From AC-49 sp963817035 (GTDB lineage: Bacteria > Actinomycetota > Thermoleophilia > Solirubrobacterales > Solirubrobacteraceae): a DNA stretch of 64,000 nucleotides. The translations under genes and the position numbers were made by a program. Location: assembly GCA_963817035.1 (NCBI GenBank), contig CAWFMM010000004.1:1-64000 (forward strand), written 5' to 3'. Below are positions 52,717 to 62,229 of the stretch, in pieces; positions within the stretch are counted from its first letter, which is position 1; each line of letters opens with the position of its first letter. A model generated the notes under the pieces. It had not been told where the DNA came from. It made no database searches and saw only the letters and a list, made by a program, of their open reading frames with translations.

Positions 52717-53345
52717 CAGGCCACGCTCGTCCCGGTCGTCTCGGCGGGGACGACGTGCAGGCCGCACTCGGTCTTGTCGTCGCCGGCCCAGCGGCCGTCG
52801 CGCCCGTTGCCGGGTAGCGTGCACGGCGCGCAGCCGATCGACTCATAGCCCTGGTCGTGGAGTGGGCTGTACGGTAGATCCCGCTCGGATATCCGCTGCC
52901 AGAGGTCCTTCTCGGTCCATTCGGCGAGCGGGTTGAACTTCCAGATCGAACGCTGCTCGTCCCATTCGACATGCTCGGTGTTCGCGCGCGTCGGGCCCTG
53001 CTCGCGGCGCAGCCCGGTGACCCAGGCGTCGACGTCGCTCAGTGCGCTCTCGAGCGCGGCGACCTTGGCCGCCGAGCAGCAGTTCTCGGGGCCGGTCCAG
53101 TTGCCCACGGCGTCGTGGACCTCGATTTCGACGCCGTAGCGCTCCTCGAACGCGCGCCACGTGGCCAGCGTGTCCGGGAAGAGCACGCCGGTGTCGATCG
53201 TCGCGACGCGGGCGTCGGGCGCGATCCGCAACAGCGCGTCGAGGATCACCGACTCCTCCTTCTGGAAGGAGCACAGCGTGACCAGCCGCGGGTGGTGCTC
53301 GGCGACGGCGCGCTCGAGCGTGGCTTCGAGGGTCAGACTGCGCAC
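52716..53345 (-). CDS. cysH: Adenylyl-/phosphoadenylyl-sulfate reductase
   Basis: A 209-residue reductase. After the PP-loop-like start (LVTLCSFQKEESVILDALLR) it has DTGVLFPDTLATWRAFEERY, the Cys pair NCCSAAKVAALESAL near 88, WVTGLRREQGPTRANTEHVE near 108, KFNPLAEWTEKDLWQRI, and the second Cys pair GCAPCTLPGNGRDGRW, followed by the active-site Cys in TECGLHV near the C-terminus. Two Cys pairs indicate a 4Fe-4S cluster, typical of assimilatory APS reductases (CysH of plants/actinobacteria) rather than cluster-free PAPS reductases. GTG 53345 overlaps the sir 3' end by 13 nt. Confidence 0.92.
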   Translation of the reverse strand: MRSLTLEATLERAVAEHHPRLVTLCSFQKEESVILDALLRIAPDARVATIDTGVLFPDTLATWRAFEERYGVEIEVHDAVGNWTGPENCCSAAKVAALESALSDVDAWVTGLRREQGPTRANTEHVEWDEQRSIWKFNPLAEWTEKDLWQRISERDLPYSPLHDQGYESIGCAPCTLPGNGRDGRWAGDDKTECGLHVVPAETTGTSVA

Positions 53346-55153
53346 TCGCCCTCACCCCGGATGACCTCGAAGGGAACGCTGCGATCCCAGTCCATGAACG
53401 TGTTCATGTTCTCGAGGCTGAACTCGGCCGGCAGTGACAGGTCGCGGGCCTCGTCCTCGAAGCGGATCGTCCCGACACGGCCGACGTAGGCGTTGAACTC
53501 CTCGCCGTCGGAGCGCTCGGTCTCGTACATCTTCAGCCAGCGCTCGACCGCCTCGGGCACGCGCTTGGCGGGCAGGCGGATCTTGAGGCGCTGGCCGTAG
53601 ATGACCTCGCCGCCCTCGAAGTTGCCCGCCACGTGCGCGACGTACGCCGGGATCGTGTGCTCGCCGACCTTGATCGACGCGCCGTAGAAACCGATGTTCG
53701 CGATGTGGTGCTGGGAGCAGCCGTTGGGGCACCCGCTGTTCTTGATGTGGATCTTGCGTGTCAGCTCATCGGTGACGTTGATCTGCGCGAGGCGCTCGTT
53801 GATCGCCTTGTTGAGCCCCATCGAGCTCGTGATGCCGAGCTTGCACGAGTCGGTGCCGGGGCAGCTGACGTTGTCGATGATCGTCTGTGCGCCGGCCTCG
53901 CCGAGGCCGATCTCGCTGAGCGCCTGCCAGACCTCGTAGACCGCTTCGTCGCGCACCCAGCGCAGGACGAAGTTCTGGCCGACCGTGGTCCGCGCCCAGC
54001 CACCGGAGTACCGGCGCTGGATGTCGGCGATCACGCGCATCTGCTCGGGCGTCAGATCACCGCGGTAGACCTTGGCCTCGACCGAGCTGAACCCGGCCTG
54101 ACGCTGCGGGCGCACGTTGTACTGCTTGAACGCCTCGAACTCGCGCAGGTCACCGTTGGGCGAGGCGTAGCCGCCGGTCAGCTCCGGCGCGCCGGCCTCC
54201 TCGTCGATGTCCATCCGCAGCCCGGCGACGTCGAAGTTGCGCTGCGCGACCCAGTCGCCCTTGCGCTCCTCCTCGACCTGCTTGAGCAGCTCGTCGATGC
54301 CGAACTTGTCGACGAAGACCTTCAAGCGGGCGCGGGCGCGGTTGGCCCGCAGCCACTCCTGGCGATCGAAGATCCGGAACACGGCCTCGGCGACCTCGAG
54401 GTACTCGCCGTTCTCGGCCTCGACGAAGTCGTAGAGCGTCGGCGCGACGCGGGGCATGATCGACGTGCCGCCGCCGACGCGGACCTCGAAGCCCCTGACG
54501 CCGTCCTCGCGGATCTTGGCCAGGAACGCGATGTCGTGGATGCCGGTGATCGAGCGGTCGACGCCGGGCGTGCCCTCGAAGGCCGTCTTGACCTTGCGCG
54601 GCATCAGCTGCGTCGTCGGGTGGCGCACGAAGTAGCGCACGTAGGCGCCGGCGTACGGGGTGGTGTCGAAGATCTCGTCCTCGGCGATGCCGGCCCACGG
54701 ATCACCGGTGACGTTGCGCACCGTGTTGCCGCAGCCCTCACGGCTCGAAAGACCCGACGGTGCGAGCTCGCGGATCAGCTGGGCCATCTGGCGCAGCGGG
54801 ATGTGGTGGATCTGGATGTTCTGGCGCGTGGTGATGTGCGCCTTGTTCAGCGGCGCGTAGCGCTCCGTGACATCGGCGAACGCCTCCCACTGCTCGGGCG
54901 TGATGCCGCCCATCGGCAGCTTGACGCGGCACATCTGGACGTCGGCCTGGCGCTGGCCGTACACGCCCTGCTTCAGGCGGAAGCCGATGAACTCGGTCTC
55001 CTCGGTCTGGCCGTCGAGGAACTTCTCGGACTCGGTGTCGAAGTCATCGAACTCGCGCTCGATGATCGAGATGACGTGTCCCGGGACGTTCTCGTAGATC
55101 TCGGGGTCCGCGAGCGACCCGCGCGGGGCCTTGCTGACGCTGCTGGGCTCCAT
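53333..55153 (-). CDS. sir: Ferredoxin-type sulfite (nitrite) reductase
   Basis: A 606-residue sirohaem/4Fe-4S reductase from ATG 55153; a start at 55207 would add 18 residues. Two ferrodoxin-like half domains begin with IGFRLKQGVYGQRQADVQMC and NVRPQRQAGFSSVEAKVYRG. Sirohaem-contacting TTRQNIQIHHIPLRQM and REGCGNTVRNVTGDPWAG are near 110-155. The cluster Cys residues are in VSCPGTDSCKLGITSS near 435 and NSGCPNGCSQHHIANI near 480 (C-x5-C and C-x3-C). It reduces sulfite to sulfide (or nitrite to ammonia). As the first gene of sir-cysH-tauE-cysD-cysN, sulfite reduction is the natural role. Confidence 0.92.
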   Translation of the reverse strand: MEPSSVSKAPRGSLADPEIYENVPGHVISIIEREFDDFDTESEKFLDGQTEETEFIGFRLKQGVYGQRQADVQMCRVKLPMGGITPEQWEAFADVTERYAPLNKAHITTRQNIQIHHIPLRQMAQLIRELAPSGLSSREGCGNTVRNVTGDPWAGIAEDEIFDTTPYAGAYVRYFVRHPTTQLMPRKVKTAFEGTPGVDRSITGIHDIAFLAKIREDGVRGFEVRVGGGTSIMPRVAPTLYDFVEAENGEYLEVAEAVFRIFDRQEWLRANRARARLKVFVDKFGIDELLKQVEEERKGDWVAQRNFDVAGLRMDIDEEAGAPELTGGYASPNGDLREFEAFKQYNVRPQRQAGFSSVEAKVYRGDLTPEQMRVIADIQRRYSGGWARTTVGQNFVLRWVRDEAVYEVWQALSEIGLGEAGAQTIIDNVSCPGTDSCKLGITSSMGLNKAINERLAQINVTDELTRKIHIKNSGCPNGCSQHHIANIGFYGASIKVGEHTIPAYVAHVAGNFEGGEVIYGQRLKIRLPAKRVPEAVERWLKMYETERSDGEEFNAYVGRVGTIRFEDEARDLSLPAEFSLENMNTFMDWDRSVPFEVIRGEGECAV

Positions 55154-55246
55154 GGAAAGAAAAGGCTCCTCGTCGGCGGGTTTCTGGCTGGTCGCAAAGC
55201 GTAGCAAGCGAAACCCGACTGGATATGGGGTGTTTCCGTTGCGGGG

Positions 55247-55462
55247 TCAGGCCCAGGGTGTCGGGTCGTCCAGGCCGTAACCGACGCCCTCGAGCCGCGC
55301 GGCGCGCTGCCACGGGTTGCGCGCGGGAGTTTCGGCCTGCGGCGGCGGCGTCGTGTCGCGCAGGAAGCGATCGACGGCGGCCATCACCGCGGCGGCCTCC
55401 TCGGGCGAGGCGGACGGCGTAACGATCTGCATCTGAGGACGCCGGACGGTCACGGTCGGCAT
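55247..55462 (-). CDS. Acyl-CoA carboxylase epsilon-like small subunit
   Basis: A 71-residue protein from ATG 55462. It has an N-terminal beta segment (TVTVRRPQMQIVTPSASPEE), a helix (AAAVMAAVDRFLRDT) and a C-terminal SPW-RAARLEG-like motif (RNPWQRAARLEGVGYGLDD). This organisation, with a final W-x-x-AAR-x-EG, is that of the AccE/PccE epsilon subunits that bind actinobacterial acyl-CoA carboxylase beta subunits. It is not next to the alpha or beta genes here (47.6-49.4 and 59.3-60.9 kb) but stands alone between sir and the ornithine-cyclodeaminase-like gene. Confidence 0.72.
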   Translation of the reverse strand: MPTVTVRRPQMQIVTPSASPEEAAAVMAAVDRFLRDTTPPPQAETPARNPWQRAARLEGVGYGLDDPTPWA

Positions 55463-55474
55463 GATCCCACGTCC

Positions 55475-56416
55475 ATGGAATTGATTGCCCTCTCTCACGA
55501 CTCGGTCCTCGCTGCCGTCACGCCCGACCAGGCGATCGACCGTGTGCGCGACGCCTTCATCCGTCATCGCCGCGGCGAATGGGTCATGCCGCCCAAGGTC
55601 TACCTCGACAGCCCGGGCTACGGGGACTTCCGCGCGATGCCCGCACGCGGCGGCGACCTGGCAATCCTCAAGTGGATCTCGTCGTTCCCCGGCAACCCCG
55701 AGCGCGGGCTGCCCGCCGTCGTCGGACTGCTCGTGGTCTCCGACGCCAAGACGTCGGAGCCGCTCGCCGTGCTCGACGCCGGCGCGGTGACCGCGCTGCG
55801 CACCGGCGCGGTCGCGGCGATCGCGGCGCAGGAGCTGGCCGCCGGCCAGAGCGTCGGCATCCTCGGCTGCGGCCTCAACGGCGGCTGGGCGGCGCGCTGC
55901 CTCGTCGCCGCCGGCTATGGTCCCGGCGTCTGCAACGACCCGCGCGAGGCGGTCGCCCAGGCCCTGGCCGATGAGCTCGGCTGGACCGTCGGCACGCACG
56001 ACGAGGCGCTGGCCCAGGACGTCGTCTGCTGCGTGACCCCGGCCAAGAAGATCATCGTCACGCGCAAGGACCTGCGCCCCGGCCTGCACCTGAACATGCT
56101 CGGCGCCGACGGGCCGGGCAAGGCCGAGATGGACCCCGGCGCGGTCGCGTCGTGTTCGCTGTTCTGCGATGAGTGGGAGCAGGCTTCGCACGGCGGCGAG
56201 CTGACCGGCGCGGTCCGCGCCGGGCTGATCGACGGCGGCGACGTGACCGACCTTGGCTCGGTCCTCACCGGCGACGCGCGCGGCCGCCGCTCGCCGGACG
56301 AGACGACGCTGTTCGACTCCACGGGCCTGGCGATCCAGGACCTGGCGATCGCCGCGGCGGCGTATGACGCCGCGCGCGAGGGCCGCGTGGAGACGCAGAC
56401 GATCCGCTTGGGCTGA
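55475..56416 (+). CDS. Ornithine cyclodeaminase/mu-crystallin family protein
   Basis: A 313-residue NAD(P)-binding enzyme. The N-terminal dimerisation part has QAIDRVRDAFIRHRRGEWVM with PPKVYLD, then AMPARGGDLAILKWISSFPG near 55 and VVSDAKTSEPLAVLDAGAVT near 90, then TALRTGAVAAIAAQELA and the Rossmann loop SVGILGCGLNGGWAARCLVA near 125 (GxGxxGG). The C-terminus has LNMLGADGPGKAEMDP and DLGSVLTGDARGRRS. The family contains ornithine cyclodeaminase, alanine dehydrogenase (archaeal type) and ketimine reductases; the exact substrate is unknown. It is divergent from the epsilon-like gene with 12 nt between the starts. Confidence 0.88.
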   Translation: MELIALSHDSVLAAVTPDQAIDRVRDAFIRHRRGEWVMPPKVYLDSPGYGDFRAMPARGGDLAILKWISSFPGNPERGLPAVVGLLVVSDAKTSEPLAVLDAGAVTALRTGAVAAIAAQELAAGQSVGILGCGLNGGWAARCLVAAGYGPGVCNDPREAVAQALADELGWTVGTHDEALAQDVVCCVTPAKKIIVTRKDLRPGLHLNMLGADGPGKAEMDPGAVASCSLFCDEWEQASHGGELTGAVRAGLIDGGDVTDLGSVLTGDARGRRSPDETTLFDSTGLAIQDLAIAAAAYDAAREGRVETQTIRLG

Positions 56417-56426
56417 GGCTCCGGCG

Positions 56427-58052
56427 TCAGCCCAGGATCGACTTCTGGCCGCGAGAGACCGTGATGTTGAACGTCGGGTCGTCGGGCAGCCTGGCCGATG
56501 ACTGCTTCTTGATCGACGGGACGCGGACGAACTTGCAGTTGAAGCTCTGCGTCGACGCCTTGACCTCGGCGAAGCCGTGGTGATCGGTGTCGGCGCTGTG
56601 GACCCACGGGTTGGCCCCCTTGAGCGCATTGATGACAAACGGTGAGGTGGCGGGGCTCTTGTCGTTGCCGGGGATGATCAGGCCGCCGCCGGCGGGGAGG
56701 TCGATCTCGCCCAGGCCCTGCGAGGTGATCGAACCGCCGACGAACTCGATCGCCACCGTGTCACCCGTGCCCATCGCCGTCCTCACGTCGCCGGTGATGA
56801 ACGTGTGGATGTCGCCGGTGACGAAGATCACGTCGGCGATCTTCTGGTCGCGGATGAAGGTCAGCAGCTGCTCGCGCTCCTGGGGGTAGCCCTGCCAGTT
56901 GTCGAAGCCGAAGAACGCGCCGCCGAGAACCTCGGTCGGCATGACCATCACCTCGTTGGCGAGGACCTTCCAGGACGCCGTCGAGCTCTTGAGCTCGTTC
57001 TGGACCCATTTCATCTGCGGCTGGCCGAGGAAGTCGCGCGGCTGGTCGAAGTCGGCGCACGGCACGACGACGGCGTCGTCGCACGGCTGGTTCTTGCGGT
57101 ACTGGCGCTGGTCCATGACGATCAGGTCGACCGTCTTGCCGAACTTCAGGGTGCGGTACTGGCGCTTGGGCGCCGACGCCGATGCGTAGGTCGGCATCGA
57201 GTTGAAGTACGCCTTGTACGCGGCGGCCTTGCGCGCGCTGCTGTAGCGCTTGGCGGCGGGCAGCCCGCCGTCGGCCTCGGCGCCGGCGTAGTTGTCCTGC
57301 ACCTCGTGGTCGTCCCACAGCATGATCGTGGCGAAGTGCTGGTGCACGTCGCGCAGGTGCTGATCGGAGCGGTACAGCGAGTACTTGTCGAGGTAGTTCT
57401 GGTAGGTCGTCGCCTCGAGGACGTGGTTCTTCTTCTCGGTGGCATCCGTCGGGGGCGAGCCGATCTTGTCCTCGCGCACGCCGGTGCCGTCGGCGATCGT
57501 GTGGTAGGTCTCGGCGTAGATGTAGTCGCCGAGGCAGACGACGAAGTCGTAGTCGCCCTTGGCCATGATCTGGTGGGCGTTGTAGAAGCCGTGGGTGTAG
57601 TCCTGGCACGACCAGAAGGCGAAGTTCACCGGCTGGTTGGAGTCGGCCGGCAGCGCGGTGCGGAAGCGCCCGACCTTGGAGTCGGTGTGGCCGCTGGCGA
57701 AGCGGTAGAAGTACTCGGTGTGGGGCTTGAGCTTGCCGACGCGGGCCTTGAGCGCGTGGTTGAGCGCGGCGTTGGTCGGCAGCATCTGGTGGGCGACGAC
57801 GTTGCGGAACGTCGAGTCCTTGGCGACCTCGAGCTCGACGCTGGCGGCGCCGGAGATCCCGTCGAGTCGCGACCACAGCGTGACGCCGTTGGGCGTCACA
57901 TCGCCCGACATCAGCCCGTCGGTGAACGCGCCGCCGTGCGCCTTGGGCGCCTTCTTCAGCGACGTCAGGCCCTGGGCGAGCGTTTGGGGCGCGAACACCG
58001 TTGCGGCGGCGAACGCGCCGGCTGACGTCACGAACTGGCGGCGAGTATGCAT
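56427..58052 (-). CDS. phoD: Alkaline phosphatase D (PhoD-like)
   Basis: A 541-residue Tat-exported phosphatase. The N-terminal twin-arginine signal MHTRRQFVTSAGAFAAATVF is followed by a PhoD_N domain (SGDVTPNGVTLWSRLDG) and the metallophosphatase core: NFAFWSCQDYTHGFYNAHQI near 145, DFVVCLGDYIYAETYH near 170, IMLWDDHEVQDNYAGAE near 245, and VIFVTGDIHTFITGDVR near 405 with the metal-binding H/D residues. It releases phosphate from organic phosphodiesters or wall teichoic-type polymers outside the cell using Ca/Fe. Length fits. It is divergent from the glycoside hydrolase, 126 nt apart. Confidence 0.9.
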   Translation of the reverse strand: MHTRRQFVTSAGAFAAATVFAPQTLAQGLTSLKKAPKAHGGAFTDGLMSGDVTPNGVTLWSRLDGISGAASVELEVAKDSTFRNVVAHQMLPTNAALNHALKARVGKLKPHTEYFYRFASGHTDSKVGRFRTALPADSNQPVNFAFWSCQDYTHGFYNAHQIMAKGDYDFVVCLGDYIYAETYHTIADGTGVREDKIGSPPTDATEKKNHVLEATTYQNYLDKYSLYRSDQHLRDVHQHFATIMLWDDHEVQDNYAGAEADGGLPAAKRYSSARKAAAYKAYFNSMPTYASASAPKRQYRTLKFGKTVDLIVMDQRQYRKNQPCDDAVVVPCADFDQPRDFLGQPQMKWVQNELKSSTASWKVLANEVMVMPTEVLGGAFFGFDNWQGYPQEREQLLTFIRDQKIADVIFVTGDIHTFITGDVRTAMGTGDTVAIEFVGGSITSQGLGEIDLPAGGGLIIPGNDKSPATSPFVINALKGANPWVHSADTDHHGFAEVKASTQSFNCKFVRVPSIKKQSSARLPDDPTFNITVSRGQKSILG

Positions 58053-58178
58053 CGGGCGATCTCCTCCTACGAAGAACCGGTTGCAACAAAGCTAGCGCGT
58101 ATTCCGCCTGCCGCGGGCAGGTTCCACCCATCCGCCAACCGGCACCAGATCGTGTCGCCGACGAATAGAATCGCCCAA

Positions 58179-59273
58179 ATGCGGAGGGTCGGCGTGGCCG
58201 GGCTGGTCACCGTGCTGGTTGCGTTGGTGCCCTCGGCGCCGACCGGCGCCGGCGCCGCGCGCGTCACCACGCCGCCGAACTTCTTCGGGGTCACGGTCAA
58301 CGGGCCGGCCGATCTGCCTTCGATCAACCTGCGCTCCGAGGAGGCCGTGATGGCCTCCTATGGGGTGCAGACCGTCCGGCTGGCCATGAACTGGAACGAG
58401 ATCCAGCCGGTCGCCGGTCGGCCTCCCGACTTCGACACGCTCGACGCACGCATCGGCTCGGCGGCGGCCAATGGCATCAGTGTGCTCGGGCTCGTGCTCG
58501 GATCTCCGCAGTGGGCTGCGCTCAAGCCGGAGAACCCACTTTCGCCGCCGACAGAGCCATCCACGTACGCGACGTTTCTGACCCAGCTCATCGACCGGTA
58601 CGGGCCGCGCGGCACCTTCTGGGCTGCCAACCCGCGCCTCCCCCGCTCCCCGATCAGGGCGTGGGAGATCTGGAACGAGCCGAACCTGTCCAACAGCTTC
58701 CCGGTCTCGCCGTGGCAGCCGACCTACGTGCGCCTGCTGCGCGCCGCGTATCCCGCGATCAAGAAGGCTGACCCCGGCGCAACCGTGGTCCTATCCGGCT
58801 TGGCCAACTATTCGTGGCGTGCCCTGGCTTCGCTGTACAAGGCCGGCGCCAAGGGTCTGTTTGACGTCGTCTCGCTGCATCCATACACGCGTCTCCCGTC
58901 GGGGTCGGTCCGCATCGTCGGATTCAACCGTCGGGTGATGGACCAGAACGGTGACAAGGCGATGCCGATCTGGGTCACCGAGCTGACGTGGTCCTCGGCC
59001 CTGGGCAAGCGCGTGCTGAACAAGTACGGCTGGGTCACGACGATCGACGGCCAGGCACTTCGGTTGTCCCAGGGCTACACAGACTTCATCAAGGCTCGCG
59101 TCGCACTCGGGGTGCAGCGTGTCTACTGGTATACGTGGGCGTCGGTGGATCGAGACTCCCCGAACGCGTTCGACTACTCCGGATTGCGAACGCTGACGCG
59201 CGACGGAAAGCTCGTCGACAAGCCGGCCGCGGTCGCGTTCCGGAAGATCACCCGGCGCTACGAGAAGCGCTGA
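58179..59273 (+). CDS. Secreted glycoside hydrolase (GH39/GH5-like)
   Basis: A 364-residue protein from ATG 58179, an (alpha/beta)8-barrel-type hydrolase. A signal peptide (VAGLVTVLVALVPSAPTGAG) is followed by FFGVTVNGPADLPSINLRSE, GVQTVRLAMNWNEIQPVAGR near 75, ISVLGLVLGSPQWAAL near 110, the acid/base-bearing stretch IRAWEIWNEPNLSNSFPVSP near 170 (WNEP), DVVSLHPYTRLPSGSV near 230 and the probable nucleophile region PIWVTELTWSSALGK near 268 (TE). It is expected to cut a polysaccharide outside the cell; the substrate is unknown. A longer start at 58047 lies upstream of the signal peptide. Confidence 0.82.
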   Translation: MRRVGVAGLVTVLVALVPSAPTGAGAARVTTPPNFFGVTVNGPADLPSINLRSEEAVMASYGVQTVRLAMNWNEIQPVAGRPPDFDTLDARIGSAAANGISVLGLVLGSPQWAALKPENPLSPPTEPSTYATFLTQLIDRYGPRGTFWAANPRLPRSPIRAWEIWNEPNLSNSFPVSPWQPTYVRLLRAAYPAIKKADPGATVVLSGLANYSWRALASLYKAGAKGLFDVVSLHPYTRLPSGSVRIVGFNRRVMDQNGDKAMPIWVTELTWSSALGKRVLNKYGWVTTIDGQALRLSQGYTDFIKARVALGVQRVYWYTWASVDRDSPNAFDYSGLRTLTRDGKLVDKPAAVAFRKITRRYEKR

Positions 59274-59294
59274 CCGAGGACGGGCGGCCCCCGG

Positions 59295-60862
<1,568 letters not shown>

Positions 60863-60866
<4 letters not shown>

Positions 60867-61465
60867 GGGGACGGGGATGCTAGGGCTTCCGACAATTCTT
60901 GAGCGAGCTGGTTGCCATCGGCCATGCTGGTCTTGGTGACGCGCATGAGTCTGAACCCTTTGGTCACGAGGTAGCGGTCGCGGGCGCGGTCGTGCTCGAA
61001 CGCCCAGGCGCTGCGGTGGGCGTCTTCGTCGACTTCGATGACCAGTTGGTGGTCGGGGTAGAGGCAGTCGACGGTGTAGGGGCCGATTCGCTGGTTCGTG
61101 AGGGGCTGTGGCAGTTCGTGGGCAGCGAGGAAGGGCAGGAATCGGCGTTCGAGGCGGCTGCGCAGGTGGGGTTCATTCGCGACCCTTCTCAGGGCTTTGG
61201 CTCCCTTGTTGCCTCGCTGCCGGTCGGCGGTGTCGCTCAGTTCTCGTTGTGTCGTGAGGTGCTTGGCGAGCGCTTCGTGGGCGATCGGGCCGATGTCGGT
61301 GCCGATCGACGCGAGGTCGAGCAGGGTGCGTTCGATCGTGGTTGCCCGTAGCGGACCGATCGCATACACGCGCTGATGAACGTGGCGATAGCGCCCAACA
61401 CGAAGGTTGCTGTCAATCGCAGAGCGGGACATCCCGGCGCCGAGCAGCGCCCGTCGGGTCGCCAA
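60863..61465 (-). CDS. AbiEi/DUF559-type protein with internal deletion
   Basis: The C-terminal half carries a DUF559 restriction-endonuclease-like fold: RSRLERRFLPFLAAHELPQP, GPYTVDCLYPDHQLVIEVDE (catalytic D then E-x-D) and FEHDRARDRYLVTKGFRLMR. The N-terminal half carries the AbiEi-type winged helix (EGLATRRALLGAGMSRSAID, VGRYRHVHQRVYAIGPL). In relatives about 80 residues separate VYAxGP from the ERTLLDLA helix; here YAIGPLRATTIERTLLDLAS joins them directly, so an in-frame deletion seems to have removed the middle. The start is uncertain: TTG 61465, ATG 61432 or further upstream (family-like residues continue to about 61520). Function in this family is not settled. Confidence 0.65.
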
Positions 61466-61535
61466 TCCCTCGCGGTCAAAGAGTTGCTTGGTGCGTTTTC
61501 CGTCGATAGCCCTGCAAACGTGCCAGGTGCGACGC

Positions 61536-62177
61536 TCAGCCGCGGGAAAACGGGCGGTGGTGCGCGGAACCGAGGCTGTCGAGGGCGTCGGCGAGGGCTT
61601 CCTGCGCGTCTTCGGGTCCAAACGCGGCCACGGGCTCGACTTCGACCTCGATCTCGACCTCGGGCGCCGGCTCCTCCTCGACGACCACATCAAACGGCTC
61701 CGTGGGCTGAACCTCTTCCTCGCTGCCAGGCGGCGCCTCGACGACGACAGCAACCGGCTCCACCGGCGTCGCACGGCCGAACAGCCGGGCGAAAAAGCCG
61801 CGCTTGGGGATCACGGGCTCCGGCTTCGGCTCCACCGCCACGGGCTCCGGCTCCGGCTCGGGCTCCACCGCCACGGGCTCCGGCTCCGGCTCGACAACCG
61901 CCGCCACCGGCTCAACCGGTTCCTCCACCAGCGCCTCCTCCAGCGCCTGCAACTCCGCTGTCAGCGTCACTTTCGTCCCCCATCCGCTGGGCGCGAGGCT
62001 CACCGTGCCGCACGCGGCGTCGCCCTCCCAGACGACGGTGGTCTCGGGCTCCAGGCGGGTTATCCGGATCTCCCCGAAGGCGCCGAGATGGCGCGCCAGG
62101 GCTTCCGCATCGCTGATCTCTGCCCACAGCTCGGGCGGGGATTTGACGAGTGTCCGCTGCACGGTCGGGTCCGACAT
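61536..62177 (-). CDS. SRPBCC-like protein with Glu/Pro repeat tail
   Basis: A 213-residue protein from ATG 62177 (MSDPTVQRTLVKSPPELWAE); ATG 62183 is an alternative. The first 80 residues resemble a polyketide-cyclase/START-like (SRPBCC) domain: VKSPPELWAEISDAEALARH, EIRITRLEPETTVVWEGDAA and GWGTKVTLTAELQALEEAL. The rest is acidic and repetitive: VEPEPEPVAVEPEPEPEPVA and VVEEEPAPEVEIEVEVEPVA, with one hydrophobic/basic patch (KRGFFARLFGRA). The tail is probably disordered. The gene lies 52 nt upstream of methylmalonyl-CoA mutase's stop on the same strand. Function unknown. Confidence 0.65.
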   Translation of the reverse strand: MSDPTVQRTLVKSPPELWAEISDAEALARHLGAFGEIRITRLEPETTVVWEGDAACGTVSLAPSGWGTKVTLTAELQALEEALVEEPVEPVAAVVEPEPEPVAVEPEPEPEPVAVEPKPEPVIPKRGFFARLFGRATPVEPVAVVVEAPPGSEEEVQPTEPFDVVVEEEPAPEVEIEVEVEPVAAFGPEDAQEALADALDSLGSAHHRPFSRG

Positions 62178-62229
62178 CCACATGGGCTTCGCCCGTCGCC
62201 TGCGGACTCCTCCCCGCGCCAACGGCCGT

